DNA of 64,000 bases from an uncultured Clostridia bacterium (GCA_947170435.1 CAMVTO010000012.1:1-64000); one strand, 5' to 3'. Numbered from the stretch's first letter, positions 17,835 to 26,619 are shown. Numbers and translations are program-made. Notes: a model not told the origin generated them from the sequence alone.

Positions 17835-18125
17835 ATGGAAGTTCAGATCAAAACACTGGCGAAGGAGCTGCAAGCGGCAGAGGAAGACCCGTTTGAAGCG
17901 GGCGTAGTTTCGGATTATGTGATGGAGCATATTTTCGAGCCCTTACTCAGAGACGAACAGCTCTTTTTCAAGGACATGGATTTTTCCCGCTTCTCCCAAG
18001 AGGATATTCGCGATCTTTACAACTATATTGAACGCCGTGACGCCTACCATGACTGCCTTTGCCGTCTGAACGCGTTTTTCTGCATGGCCGAGCCGGTCAG
18101 TGTAAAGGCGCGGACATTTTGCTGA
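17835..18125 (+). CDS. unidentified 96-residue protein, duplicated module gene A1
   Basis: Start ATG 17835 after GAAGGGAG. Central signature is KDMDFSRFSQEDIRDLYNYI, followed by a basic helix. The gene at 19381-19674 is a paralogue (EVDFSQFAADDLRTLDGYL). It ends in a TTTTGCTGAGGTG string that recurs at the end of the paralogue and serves as the next gene's ribosome-binding site. Function unknown. Confidence 0.65.
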   Translation: MEVQIKTLAKELQAAEEDPFEAGVVSDYVMEHIFEPLLRDEQLFFKDMDFSRFSQEDIRDLYNYIERRDAYHDCLCRLNAFFCMAEPVSVKARTFC

Positions 18126-18133
18126 GGTGTGCA

Positions 18134-18721
18134 ATGGCAGAAGAATATGATGTGCAGGAACAGCTTGCGTCCATTGAATACGCGCTGCTGTGCTATGACT
18201 ATGGCAAGCTGGATGATTTTCTGAAGACAGGAAACAGGGAAGCAACGGAGGACTACATCAATTGCTACTACGGCGCAATAGAGGTAGCTACGGACTTTTT
18301 TGAATCCTGTTACTATGAGGCCAGCAACGAAACAAAGTTCTATTTCAGCTACCGTGCCATGGTGGAATACTACCGTCTTTGCCGGATACACAGCTCCAAG
18401 CACGGGCTGCGCCTTCGCAATGATCCCTATATGTTGGATGCACTGCGATTCGTGCAGCAGATGTTCGACTTTGGCTACACCGGCGGTTACAGCGTTCATT
18501 TGCAGACAAAGATCAACCATGAATGGGCAAGCGGGCTGGTGATCCATCTCGACGACAGCTATTTCACCGCTGAGTATGAGTTTGCAGAGGCGCTGCTTGA
18601 AATCGGCGCGTGGTATGAGCGGAATTGCATGCTGCTGCGTGAAACGCTCCTGATGGAGCGCGCGATCTGGCTGCCTGCCTTGCCGCCGCATCATGCGGAA
18701 GGAGGAAAAAGTGAACAGTGA
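18134..18721 (+). CDS. unidentified 195-residue acidic protein, duplicated module gene B1
   Basis: Start ATG 18134 after GCTGAGGTG. It is acidic and rich in aromatic residues (INCYYGAIEVATDFFESCYY, FTAEYEFAEALLEIG). The frameshifted gene at 19684-20258 is its paralogue: ETKFYFSYRAMVEYYRLC here corresponds to ETYVF(F)DPVFDEFQRLC there, and AEALLEIGAWYE corresponds to AGGLLEVYDAFE. It overlaps the next gene by 11 bases. The function is unknown. Confidence 0.65.
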   Translation: MAEEYDVQEQLASIEYALLCYDYGKLDDFLKTGNREATEDYINCYYGAIEVATDFFESCYYEASNETKFYFSYRAMVEYYRLCRIHSSKHGLRLRNDPYMLDALRFVQQMFDFGYTGGYSVHLQTKINHEWASGLVIHLDDSYFTAEYEFAEALLEIGAWYERNCMLLRETLLMERAIWLPALPPHHAEGGKSEQ

Positions 18722-19391
18722 GAACGATCTGCTGATCCGGATCTCGCCGGAATCACGGCGAATCATGGTGGAAAGCACGGACAACGGGGTGAAGTCTGTC
18801 AAAGAGATTTTGCCCGAAACCTTTCTGGAGTGCGTCAAAAACAGCATCTCCAGGGAGAAAAACCGGATGTGCAGCGGCTTCCTGCCGCGAAACTGCTTCC
18901 ACGTCGCCATGTGCGAGGATGGAACAAGAGACTACTGTATCTGGCACCCGCGTCTGCGGGCGGATATCAGTTATTTCGGCACGGAATACAACGACTTTCC
19001 GCTGCCTCGGCTGGTGTTCGGCATGAGCGTGTCGCCGGAGGGCAAGGTTTACCGCTGCCGTCTCGGCGTCGTTAAGGACGAAACTCCCCGTGAGAATACG
19101 CCAATGTACGTTTATCCTTTTTCCAATGTGTCGGGCTTCGGCCTGTGTACGGGAAACAACGAGCTGCCTGTGTATAAAAAGCGCAGCACATTGGCGACTC
19201 TGCCGGACTATCTGCTCCGGCTGCCGAACAACAACGACAGCTTTAACCCACGGCACAACAAGCTCAACATGGAGTATCGGGACTTGTTGGAGCATCTAAA
19301 GAAGAAAACACCCGCCTACTACTATACGGACGTGTTGGTGCCGAACGGGAAAACGCTGAGAGACTTTATGGGTGAGCAAGATGGACATTGA
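18711..19391 (+). CDS. PRTRC-B-like protein (prokaryotic E2 family D type), copy 1
   Basis: 226 residues. The GTG at 18711 is chosen because AAGGAGG lies 5 bases upstream. It has a beta-rich N-terminal half, then FPLPRLVFGMS, TPMYVYPFSNVSGFGLCTGN and a C-terminal YRDLLEHLKKKTPAYYYTDV. The PLPRLVF and YPFSNV..xCxGN blocks match my memory of PRTRC protein B / Prok-E2-D proteins, grouped with ubiquitin-conjugating enzymes by comparative genomics. The Cys in LCTGN is conserved in copy 2 (ICIGKN) and is the candidate thiolester Cys. That assignment is inference. Confidence 0.72.
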   Translation: MNSENDLLIRISPESRRIMVESTDNGVKSVKEILPETFLECVKNSISREKNRMCSGFLPRNCFHVAMCEDGTRDYCIWHPRLRADISYFGTEYNDFPLPRLVFGMSVSPEGKVYRCRLGVVKDETPRENTPMYVYPFSNVSGFGLCTGNNELPVYKKRSTLATLPDYLLRLPNNNDSFNPRHNKLNMEYRDLLEHLKKKTPAYYYTDVLVPNGKTLRDFMGEQDGH

Positions 19392-19674
19392 TCTGAAAAA
19401 GCTGACGGGCAATCTCTGGTGCGCCAAGGCGGAGAAGACAGTGCCGGATGATCAGGTGAACCCGTACCTGCTGAACGTGCTGCTGCGCCGGCTGCAATCC
19501 GGAGAGGACGTGACCTATGGCGAGGTGGACTTTTCGCAGTTCGCGGCGGATGACCTTCGAACGCTGGACGGATACCTCAAACAGCATGAAAATATGGGAT
19601 TCCGTCTGTCACGGCTGATTGGAAACGTGGACAACGCGGCTCCGTATTGCTGTGCATTGAGCGCATTTTGCTGA
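19381..19674 (+). CDS. unidentified 97-residue protein, duplicated module gene A2
   Basis: ATG 19381 is preferred over GTG 19372 because the paralogue at 17835 begins at the same point (MDIDLKKL vs MEVQIKTL). It shares VDFSQFAADDLRTLDGYL with copy 1 and ends with the same TTTTGCTGAGGTG string. It overlaps the stop of the E2-like gene by 11 bases. Function unknown. Confidence 0.65.
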   Translation: MDIDLKKLTGNLWCAKAEKTVPDDQVNPYLLNVLLRRLQSGEDVTYGEVDFSQFAADDLRTLDGYLKQHENMGFRLSRLIGNVDNAAPYCCALSAFC

Positions 19675-19683
19675 GGTGCGGGC

Positions 19684-20258
19684 ATGGTCGAAATCAATGA
19701 ATGGCTGTGGGAGACGCTGTATACCCTGAAAAAGCTGTATGATCATGGCAAGACAAGCCTGCTGGAACAGTACGCAGAACATGTGCTGGACGGCGACGAC
19801 GTAGGCGAGATCGCCATACAGGCCGTGTATGAGATTTTTGCGGAAACGCGGGATTACTGGGACGATGGAAACGAACTGGAAACCTACGTTTTTTCGATCC
19901 AGTCTTTGACGAATTTCAGCGTCTTTGCAAGCTGTATGAAAACGAAATACAGATAAATGCAAACGAAAATCCGCACAGAGACGCGAGTCGCAGCGCGATC
20001 CGAAGCAGCCTGTATTTTAACGATTACTCGTATGACTACTGGTACTACGATGGGACGCAGCGGGATGGAAAAGCCAAACTCATTTTGAAGCTGTACCCGG
20101 ACTTCTGTCAGGCTTACGAGATCGCCGGCGGGCTGCTGGAGGTCTATGACGCCTTTGAAAATCATGTGAAGCAAATGGAGGAGGAACTCGGTATGCAAGA
20201 AGAAAGAACAGTGCCTTTCCCCAAGAGGCAGGCCAAAACGCTGAAGGAGGCGGCGTGA
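19684..20258 (+). pseudogene. duplicated module gene B2, interrupted by a -1 frameshift
   Basis: The frame starting at ATG 19684 (after GCTGAGGTGC) reads to a stop at 19954-19956. Homology to the 18134 gene switches at a run of six T (19889-19894) into the -1 frame, which stays open to the TGA at 20256-20258 and encodes FDPVFDEFQRLCKLYENE and so on. One extra T would restore a protein of about 191 residues. Possible causes are a real mutation, sequencing error in the homopolymer, or slippage on T6 during transcription or translation. Confidence 0.75.
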
Positions 20259-20932
20259 TGGTTCACGAGCGGGAAACTGTGATCCGCATATCACCGCAAA
20301 GAGCGGAGATCGTTGTGGAGCAGTGCGATGACGCAGGCGTGACCGCGCGCAAGTCGCTGACGCCGGAAACCTTTGCAAAGTGCATCGTCGGCAGTCGGCT
20401 TGATACCGAGGTGCGGCGCTCTGGATTGCTCCCGGAGCATTGCATCGGCGTGTCGCTCAGCGAGGGCGTGACGCAGTATTTCATCCGCTATCCTGAGCTG
20501 TATGCCGACGTCAGCTATTACGGAACGCTGTATGAGCGATTCCCGCTCCCACGGCTTGTATTTGCGTTTTCCTACGATACGGAAAGCGGCAAGGTGATCG
20601 GGCAGAAGCTCTGTGTGGTGAAAGATCAGCGCCTGACACCGAAAACGCCGACCTATATCTACCCGTTTTCCAATGTGTTCGGGGACGCCAGGATCTGCAT
20701 CGGCAAAAACGCGCTGCCGAGCTATAAGGACGCAACGCGCATCTTCACGCTGGCCGGATTCATCCTGCGCTTGCCCAACAACGATGATATGTTCAGCGAG
20801 GAGAACAACAAGCTGGATCTCGGATACCGCGACCTGTTGGAGCACCTGAAGGACAAGGCACCTGAATATTACTATACGGATGTTTTAATACCAGACGGAA
20901 AGACACTCAAAGACTTTATGGAAAGAAGGTAA
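20258..20932 (+). CDS. PRTRC-B-like protein (prokaryotic E2 family D type), copy 2
   Basis: 224 residues, clear paralogue of the 18711 protein along its whole length: IRISPQ at the start, FPLPRLVFAFS, TPTYIYPFSNVFG, RICIGKNALPSYKD, ILRLPNNDDMF, YRDLLEHLKDKAPEYYYTDV and KTLKDFM at the end. The conserved Cys of ICIGKN is kept. ATG 20258 overlaps the stop of the frameshifted gene (TGATG). Two divergent E2-like copies could serve different targets or form a heterodimer; this is inference. Confidence 0.72.
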   Translation: MVHERETVIRISPQRAEIVVEQCDDAGVTARKSLTPETFAKCIVGSRLDTEVRRSGLLPEHCIGVSLSEGVTQYFIRYPELYADVSYYGTLYERFPLPRLVFAFSYDTESGKVIGQKLCVVKDQRLTPKTPTYIYPFSNVFGDARICIGKNALPSYKDATRIFTLAGFILRLPNNDDMFSEENNKLDLGYRDLLEHLKDKAPEYYYTDVLIPDGKTLKDFMERR

Positions 20933-20938
20933 GAGAGC

Positions 20939-21844
20939 GTGCAGAAGGACTATCGGCAGATCCAAGAGGAGCTTGCAAAGCCCTTTGCGCCGGAGGATCT
21001 GGAGTGGCGCATCCAAGTGACCACAAAAAACAAGGATAAGGGTCTCGCGGTGCCGTATGTGACGAACCGCGCGATTCAGGACAGGCTGGACGACGTTGTC
21101 GGCCCGGAGAACTGGCGCAACGAGTACAAATCATGGCATGGCAGCGGCAAGAAAGAAGCCCAGCTTTGCGGCATTTCCATCTACATGGAAGATCGCAAGG
21201 AATGGCTGACCAAGTGGGACGGAGCAGAGGACACAGACATTGAACCCGTTAAGGGCGGTCTGTCCGATTCTATGAAACGCGCGGCAGTTCAATGGGGCAT
21301 TGGCCGTGTCCTCTACAAAATGGGGACCGTGTGGGTGCTGATCGAGCAGAAGGGCAGCAGCTATATGATTCAGGAGAGCGAGCGGTACAAGCTGGACCGC
21401 GCGTATCTGGATATGCTTGGCAAACTCAAGCTGACGCCGGCACAGCCGGGCGGACTGCAATCCCAACTCACCCCGGCGCAGGATAAGACCGCGCCGAAGA
21501 ACGACGCTCCTGTGCAGCAGCAACAGCCGCAAAGGCAGCAACAGACACCGCCTCCGGCGGAGAGCGGTAAAGTGACGAACTTCCCTGTGCAGCAGCGTCC
21601 GCAATGGCAGTACAAGATCGTATCCGCGACGATACAGCCCGGTATGACGCAAGAGTGTATGTCGCTGGTGCTGGTGAACCCGGACGGAAAAAACACACGG
21701 GTATTCTCACCCCAAGTAAAGGAGGATCTTGCGCAGGGTACGGAGTTGAGCGAAGTAAAGCTGGAACTGAAAAAGCAGGGAACGGTCGCGTACTATATGC
21801 TGAGGAGCTATCGGGTCGCAAACCCTGCCGAACAGGCGGCGTAG
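20939..21844 (+). CDS. Rad52/Rad22-family single-strand annealing protein
   Basis: 301 residues with a GTG start at 20939. Residues 10-140 match the Rad52 fold: AIQDRLDDVVGPENWRNEY, GISIYM, then VKGGLSDSMKRAAVQWGIGR, which is the family hallmark. The middle part (170-210) is a Gln/Pro-rich linker that often precedes a C-terminal partner-binding domain; residues 220-301 form a small beta domain. Such proteins anneal complementary strands during recombination or element replication. Its place directly before the SMC ATPase and primase suggests a replication/recombination unit. Confidence 0.87.
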   Translation: MQKDYRQIQEELAKPFAPEDLEWRIQVTTKNKDKGLAVPYVTNRAIQDRLDDVVGPENWRNEYKSWHGSGKKEAQLCGISIYMEDRKEWLTKWDGAEDTDIEPVKGGLSDSMKRAAVQWGIGRVLYKMGTVWVLIEQKGSSYMIQESERYKLDRAYLDMLGKLKLTPAQPGGLQSQLTPAQDKTAPKNDAPVQQQQPQRQQQTPPPAESGKVTNFPVQQRPQWQYKIVSATIQPGMTQECMSLVLVNPDGKNTRVFSPQVKEDLAQGTELSEVKLELKKQGTVAYYMLRSYRVANPAEQAA

Positions 21845-21857
21845 GAAAGGAGCTTTT

Positions 21858-23714
21858 ATGAACGCTATCAAGAAATTTGAGATCGTCGGTATGAGCGCAT
21901 CGGGATTCAAGTGCTACGGAGACACCATAACGGCGGAGTTCGGCAGTCCGACTGTCATCACAGGCGGCAACGGCCGCGGCAAATCCAGCGTGGCGGACGC
22001 CATTGCGTTTGCCATCACGGGCAAGCCGTTTTTCGGCGAGCCGGGCATCGACCGTCTTTATACCGATGGCAGCAGGAAACTCACCGTGTCATTGAACTTC
22101 GTGGATGAAAACGGGAAGGAGCATATTCTCTTCCGCGCGCGGCAAAACGACCGTATGGTGGTTACCTTCGACGGCCGGGACATACGACAGTCCGACCTTA
22201 CGGAGATGTTCGGCGAAAAGGACGTGTTCCTCTCCATCTTCAATCCCCTGTACTTCATTGAGGAGCTTGGGGATGACGGACGGAAGCTGCTGGAGCGGTA
22301 TCTTCCGAGCATCCCGCACGAAACCGTGCTGTCCATGCTCAGCAAGAGCGTGCAGGAAACGCTGAAGGGCGAAGAGATCGTCTCACCGGACGTTTATCTC
22401 AAGAAACGGCGCGAGGAGATTCGAGAGCTGGAAAACACCTCGATCTACCTCTCCGGACAGAAGGATCTTGCCGAGACGCAGGAGCGCGAGGCAAGAGAAA
22501 CCGCTGATAAGCTGCGTAACGAGACTGCGGCGCTGGAAACCGAGATCAGGGAGCTTGAGACAAAGCGGATCACTGCTGATTTTGCGGAGGCTCAGGAGCG
22601 GTTGACCGAGTTAAGCACGCGGTATGAGGAGATGGCGAAAGAATCGCCCGAGACCGCGGACACCGGGGAGATCGACGAAAACCTGAAGGCGCTGCACCGG
22701 AAGCTGGGCGAGCGCGGCGCGGAGCAGTACGCACCTAAGTATGCAGACGCGATTGCCGATGCGACGGCAAAGGTCAAGGAGGTCGCCCTGCGCTATCAGC
22801 GCGAGAAGGCGGCGCTTCAGGGTTTCAAACCCGGAACGGTCTGCCCGACCTGTCATCGAGCGGTAACGGAGAAGGAACTGCCCGCTATGCAGGCAGAACT
22901 CAAGAAGTCCGTGGACGCGCTGCTTGCCGAAGGGCGGGAGCGTAAGGCGCAGCTCGACGAGCTGAACGCGCTGGAGCAGAAAACGGCGGACACCTTTTGC
23001 CAGTTTCAGGCGGACGATCTCAAAACCATGCAGGGCGGGATCGCGGAGCTGGAACAGCGCCGCGCCGGACTGCTGGGCAAGGCCGCACGGCAAAATGAGC
23101 AGCGCAAAGCAGAGCTGGACAGTCTTTTGAACCAGATCCGCTCCCTTTCCGCCGAGACGGAGTGCGGCGCGCTTTCTATGGAGGAATATGAGCGCCTGAG
23201 TGCCTGTAAGGCAGAATTGGAGCAGAAAAACACGGAGTACACCGCAGCGATGCAGACCGTGAACGCCAAGGGACAGGACTTTGACGCGAAACTCAAGGAG
23301 ATCGAGGAGAAGATTCAGGCAAAGAAGGCGTTGATTTCCGCCGCCGCGCAGTATGTGGCGAAGCGGAGCGAGCTGCTCTTCGCGAGTCTCAAGATGAACC
23401 GTGTGGAGATTTCGCTCTATGACGTGGTGAAGACCACGGGCGAAGTCAAGGACACGTTCCGCTTTACCTACAACGGGCGGCGTTATGACCGCCTCTCGCT
23501 TTCCGAGAAGATCCGCGCCGGCATGGAGGTATCGGAGCTGATGAAGCGTCTGACTGGCAGAAACTATCCGCAGTTCATCGACAACATGGAATCTGTGGAC
23601 GATCTCGCCAATGTCAGACCTACCGGGCAGGTCATCATGGCGAAGTGCGTGCATGGTGCGCCGCTGTCGATCCGCCCATCCGCGCAGACGCAGCAGATGC
23701 CCAAAGCGGCGTGA
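21858..23714 (+). CDS. Rad50/SMC-like coiled-coil ATPase
   Basis: 618 residues. Walker A GGNGRGKSS near residue 35, two long coiled coils (170-300 and 330-500) around a zinc-hook type CPTCH near 326, an ABC signature-like LSLSEKIRAGME near 556 and a Walker B-like PQFIDNMESVDD near 574 (the usual catalytic Glu follows as N-M-E rather than D-E). It is shorter than Rad50. It probably bridges or processes DNA ends with the Rad52 protein. RBS GGAAAGGAG before ATG 21858, 14 bases after the Rad52 gene. Confidence 0.85.
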   Translation: MNAIKKFEIVGMSASGFKCYGDTITAEFGSPTVITGGNGRGKSSVADAIAFAITGKPFFGEPGIDRLYTDGSRKLTVSLNFVDENGKEHILFRARQNDRMVVTFDGRDIRQSDLTEMFGEKDVFLSIFNPLYFIEELGDDGRKLLERYLPSIPHETVLSMLSKSVQETLKGEEIVSPDVYLKKRREEIRELENTSIYLSGQKDLAETQEREARETADKLRNETAALETEIRELETKRITADFAEAQERLTELSTRYEEMAKESPETADTGEIDENLKALHRKLGERGAEQYAPKYADAIADATAKVKEVALRYQREKAALQGFKPGTVCPTCHRAVTEKELPAMQAELKKSVDALLAEGRERKAQLDELNALEQKTADTFCQFQADDLKTMQGGIAELEQRRAGLLGKAARQNEQRKAELDSLLNQIRSLSAETECGALSMEEYERLSACKAELEQKNTEYTAAMQTVNAKGQDFDAKLKEIEEKIQAKKALISAAAQYVAKRSELLFASLKMNRVEISLYDVVKTTGEVKDTFRFTYNGRRYDRLSLSEKIRAGMEVSELMKRLTGRNYPQFIDNMESVDDLANVRPTGQVIMAKCVHGAPLSIRPSAQTQQMPKAA

Positions 23715-23744
23715 CCTCAGTTCCGCGGAAGGGAGGCGCACCGT

Positions 23745-24812
23745 TTGGCGGCAAACTATAATAGAATCCCCATTGTGGACGCCGCCAGACGGTGCGGGCT
23801 TGTCCTCAACGACCGGACGCTTGGACGGACGGAGGTTGAGGCAAGCTGCCCCTTCTGCGGAGACCACGGACCGGGGAAATACCATCTGAGCCTCAACACA
23901 GATAAAGACGTTTATCGGTGCAATCTTTGCGGCGAGCATGGAAACAGCGTAACGCTGTACGCCAGAATGAAGCGCGTCACGAATCGAGAGGCTTATGAGG
24001 ATCTGACCGGGGGCAGCAATACCTATTTGCTGCCCGCCCGGAGCGAACCTCGAAATACAGAGCGTCAGCCCGCCGCGCTTGCAGAGCGCGATGCGGTATA
24101 TGCGGAGATGCTGTCGTTTCTGACGCTCTCCGATCATCACCGCACAAACCTCCGTGAGCGAGGGCTGAACGACGAGCGCATTGAGGAAAACGGCTACAAG
24201 TCCATGCCGGAGCGGGAGGCGGACCGCCGCCTGCTGGCACGGCTTGTTCGAGCAGACCATGATCTGCTGGGCATTCCCGGTTTTTACACCCGCTATGGCG
24301 AGTGGACACTTGCCGGACCAAACGGTTTTCTGATCCCCGTCCGGGATAAGGATGGCCTGATCCAGGGTTTGAAGATCCGGCTTGACACTGCGGATGCACC
24401 TAATCGTAAGTATCGCTGGCTGTCCAGCAGGGACAAGCATTTGCAAAACGGTACGCGGAGTTACTCATGGATTCATGTCACCGGCGACCGCACACGGAAA
24501 CGTGCCTATGTCACGGAAGGGCCGCTCAAGGGCGACGTGGCGAGCTATCTCGCAAACGACGCGCTGTTCGTCTGTACGGGCGGCGTCAACGCCACCCGCG
24601 GCCTAAAGGAGACGCTGGAAGACCTTGGCATCACAGAGGTCGTGGAGGCGATGGACATGGATCAGATGGTGAATCCGCAGGTGCGAAACGGCATCCTCAC
24701 CATGCGAAAAGAGATCATGAAGATACCGAACATCAAATACTCAAAATATTCGTGGAATCCGGCGTACAAGGGAGTGGACGACTATTTCCTCAGCCGCGTC
24801 GCCGCGATGTAG
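23745..24812 (+). CDS. CHC2 zinc-finger primase / toprim-type protein
   Basis: 355 residues, TTG start at 23745 after GGAAGGGAGG. The N-terminal zinc ribbon is CPFCGDHG...CNLCGEHGN, as in DnaG-type primases. Residues 180-350 include FLIPVRDKDGLIQGLKIR, TEGPLKGDVA and VVEAMDMDQM, typical of the toprim/DUF3854 region with Glu and DxD metal ligands. It should synthesise primers for element replication. Length is shorter than DnaG and lacks the helicase-binding domain. Confidence 0.82.
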   Translation: MAANYNRIPIVDAARRCGLVLNDRTLGRTEVEASCPFCGDHGPGKYHLSLNTDKDVYRCNLCGEHGNSVTLYARMKRVTNREAYEDLTGGSNTYLLPARSEPRNTERQPAALAERDAVYAEMLSFLTLSDHHRTNLRERGLNDERIEENGYKSMPEREADRRLLARLVRADHDLLGIPGFYTRYGEWTLAGPNGFLIPVRDKDGLIQGLKIRLDTADAPNRKYRWLSSRDKHLQNGTRSYSWIHVTGDRTRKRAYVTEGPLKGDVASYLANDALFVCTGGVNATRGLKETLEDLGITEVVEAMDMDQMVNPQVRNGILTMRKEIMKIPNIKYSKYSWNPAYKGVDDYFLSRVAAM

Positions 24813-24826
24813 GAAAGGAAATGATT

Positions 24827-25027
24827 ATGAAACAGTTAGGAAATTTGGCAATCGTATGCGCGCAGCGCGAGAACACACTGCTGATGGTGCAGCACGGTCA
24901 GGTTAAGGTTGTCACATACCGTCATGGAGGTTACATTACGCTTCATGCGGGCTGGGACGACGACGATGCGATCAGCGCGATCATTAGGGACATAAACTTC
25001 GGCAGATTTGCCGAAAAGGCAGCGTGA
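24827..25027 (+). CDS. unidentified 66-residue protein
   Basis: ATG 24827 is preferred over ATG 24821 because AGGAAAGGA lies 7 bases before it. The protein (KQLGNLAIVCAQRENTLLMV, ending FGRFAEKAA) looks like one small alpha/beta domain. It shares the C-terminal AEKAA/AAKAA style of other element proteins. It overlaps the start region of the next gene. Confidence 0.55.
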   Translation: MKQLGNLAIVCAQRENTLLMVQHGQVKVVTYRHGGYITLHAGWDDDDAISAIIRDINFGRFAEKAA

Positions 25028-25038
25028 GGTGCGGAGAT

Positions 25039-25605
25039 ATGGATATGTCTAACAACTTTGGGATGATGCTGCACGATAAGATTCGCACAGAAGCAAAAGA
25101 CTTCAGCACGCTCAGCGACTTTGATCGATTTGTGCTTGACCGGGGGTATTACTACAAGACAGAGGCGGAGTTGAACGCCGCATACGCCCGCGCAAAAAAG
25201 ACGGGTCGCGGCGAGTTGGTCACGAAAGCTGAGTTTGACGCGGAAATGCGACGCGACCACGCAGACCGGCTTTACGATGTGCTGGCCGAGTTGGTAGCAA
25301 AGGGAATACTGACGCCCGGCGAACTGTTCGCCTACGCCCGCTACGGCTGGTGTGCGAACGCGCCGGAATCGGTCATCTACTATCAGACCGGAGCTGGGAA
25401 ATATGCAGTAAATAACTGCGATACGCAAATCCCGGAGGCAGAGGCAATCGTGAAGGTGTGCAGGGAATGGGGCTTTGAGGCGAGCCGGGTCAAAATTATC
25501 GGAACGCCCTACTATGACTCCACCGACTGGCAGTTTATTCGCTTTGACTGTGCCGCGATGACGTGGCTGTGGGCAAATGAAACGCTTTACATGGTTTACA
25601 AGTGA
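25039..25605 (+). CDS. unidentified 188-residue element protein
   Basis: ATG 25039 after GAGGTGCGGAG; a GTG at 25024 in the same frame is an alternative. Helical N-terminus, then a mixed region with YARYGWCANAPESVIYYQTG and a C-terminal IGTPYYDSTDWQFIRFDC. No motif that I recognise. It is part of the same compact operon. Confidence 0.6.
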   Translation: MDMSNNFGMMLHDKIRTEAKDFSTLSDFDRFVLDRGYYYKTEAELNAAYARAKKTGRGELVTKAEFDAEMRRDHADRLYDVLAELVAKGILTPGELFAYARYGWCANAPESVIYYQTGAGKYAVNNCDTQIPEAEAIVKVCREWGFEASRVKIIGTPYYDSTDWQFIRFDCAAMTWLWANETLYMVYK

Positions 25606-25620
25606 AAGAGAGGGATTTCT

Positions 25621-26601
25621 ATGACAAACGAATGGAAAAACATCATCGGCGCGGCATCGGGCGATGAGGCTCATGTGTTGGGGAAGTTTTTGTATTTCTC
25701 GCTGGCGAACATCCTGATTGACAAGGAAACCTTGGGCCAAATCTGCGAGGATGCTCTTGGTATCCCATATGCGGGCGGCAAGCGCCTTTCCGTGGCGGAT
25801 GCGTTCCGATCCGCTACCGGAGATATCCGGGAGCGGATCGTCGTGCGCCGCGGCGGAGAGCAGAACATCTACGCCATCTATTGCCGCGACAACAAGCCCA
25901 CGTCGGACACGCTTTCCCGCGAGCTGGTCAAGGAGACGCTGAATCAGCATACCAACCAATACCAGAAGCTGGCAAACATCTGTTATGACAGGCAGTGCCA
26001 GAGCTTCGGGTACAACGGCATCGTTGAGGATGAGGACGTAGACGCAGAAGGCTTTTGCCGACGGGCAGAGGACTTGTTTGAGCTGTATCAGAAATGCGCC
26101 AACCGGAAGCAGGTGGAGACGATCTGCCTTGCTTTCCTGCGAATGCTGGAGGCGACGAAGGTGAGCATCAAGGGCAACCTGTACTTTGTCCCGAAGCATA
26201 CAATGGCGAAGGTGGATGCTTTCGAGGGCTTCATTGAGGAGTTGAGCGAAAACAACCGCAACAATACGCCCTTGATCGCAAACAGCTTCTACATCGTCGA
26301 CGACGCCAAGCAACGGGAAAAGATGACGGAGGAGTTCTATATTGCGGTCAAGAAGGAGATCGCTGAGTATCAGGAGCGCGCAGACTACCTCATCAAGAGC
26401 GGCAGCCGCAGCGCGGCCACCATGGAACGCTGGGTCAGCAAAATCGACAGTCTGGAGGAGAAGAAGCGGCACTATGAAGCGATCCTCCGGCGCGAGCTCG
26501 ACGGTCTCGACGACGAGTTCGGCGATTTGAAGCTGCTCTCGCAGGAGCTGATGATCCGCGCAAGGGGCCTTCGCGCGAGACAAACCGCAAAAGCGGCATA
26601 G
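25621..26601 (+). CDS. element protein, DUF6744-like (326 residues)
   Basis: Helical protein with KLANICYDRQCQSFGYNG, VSIKGNLYFVPKHTMAKVDA and a long C-terminal coiled coil (320-residue layout ending RARGLRARQTAKAA). KGNLYFVP and the layout recall DUF6744 proteins of phages and plasmids, an assignment I hold loosely. ATG 25621 after AGAGAGGGA. Last gene of the operon; a perfect 16-bp hairpin follows. Confidence 0.6.
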   Translation: MTNEWKNIIGAASGDEAHVLGKFLYFSLANILIDKETLGQICEDALGIPYAGGKRLSVADAFRSATGDIRERIVVRRGGEQNIYAIYCRDNKPTSDTLSRELVKETLNQHTNQYQKLANICYDRQCQSFGYNGIVEDEDVDAEGFCRRAEDLFELYQKCANRKQVETICLAFLRMLEATKVSIKGNLYFVPKHTMAKVDAFEGFIEELSENNRNNTPLIANSFYIVDDAKQREKMTEEFYIAVKKEIAEYQERADYLIKSGSRSAATMERWVSKIDSLEEKKRHYEAILRRELDGLDDEFGDLKLLSQELMIRARGLRARQTAKAA

Positions 26602-26619
26602 CACAAGGATAAACATGGC

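Noticed and set aside
22611-24446. 611-codon minus-strand open frame opposite the SMC and primase genes
   Set aside because: Mirror of coiled-coil codon use; the zinc hook, Walker motifs and CHC2 finger fix the plus strand as coding.
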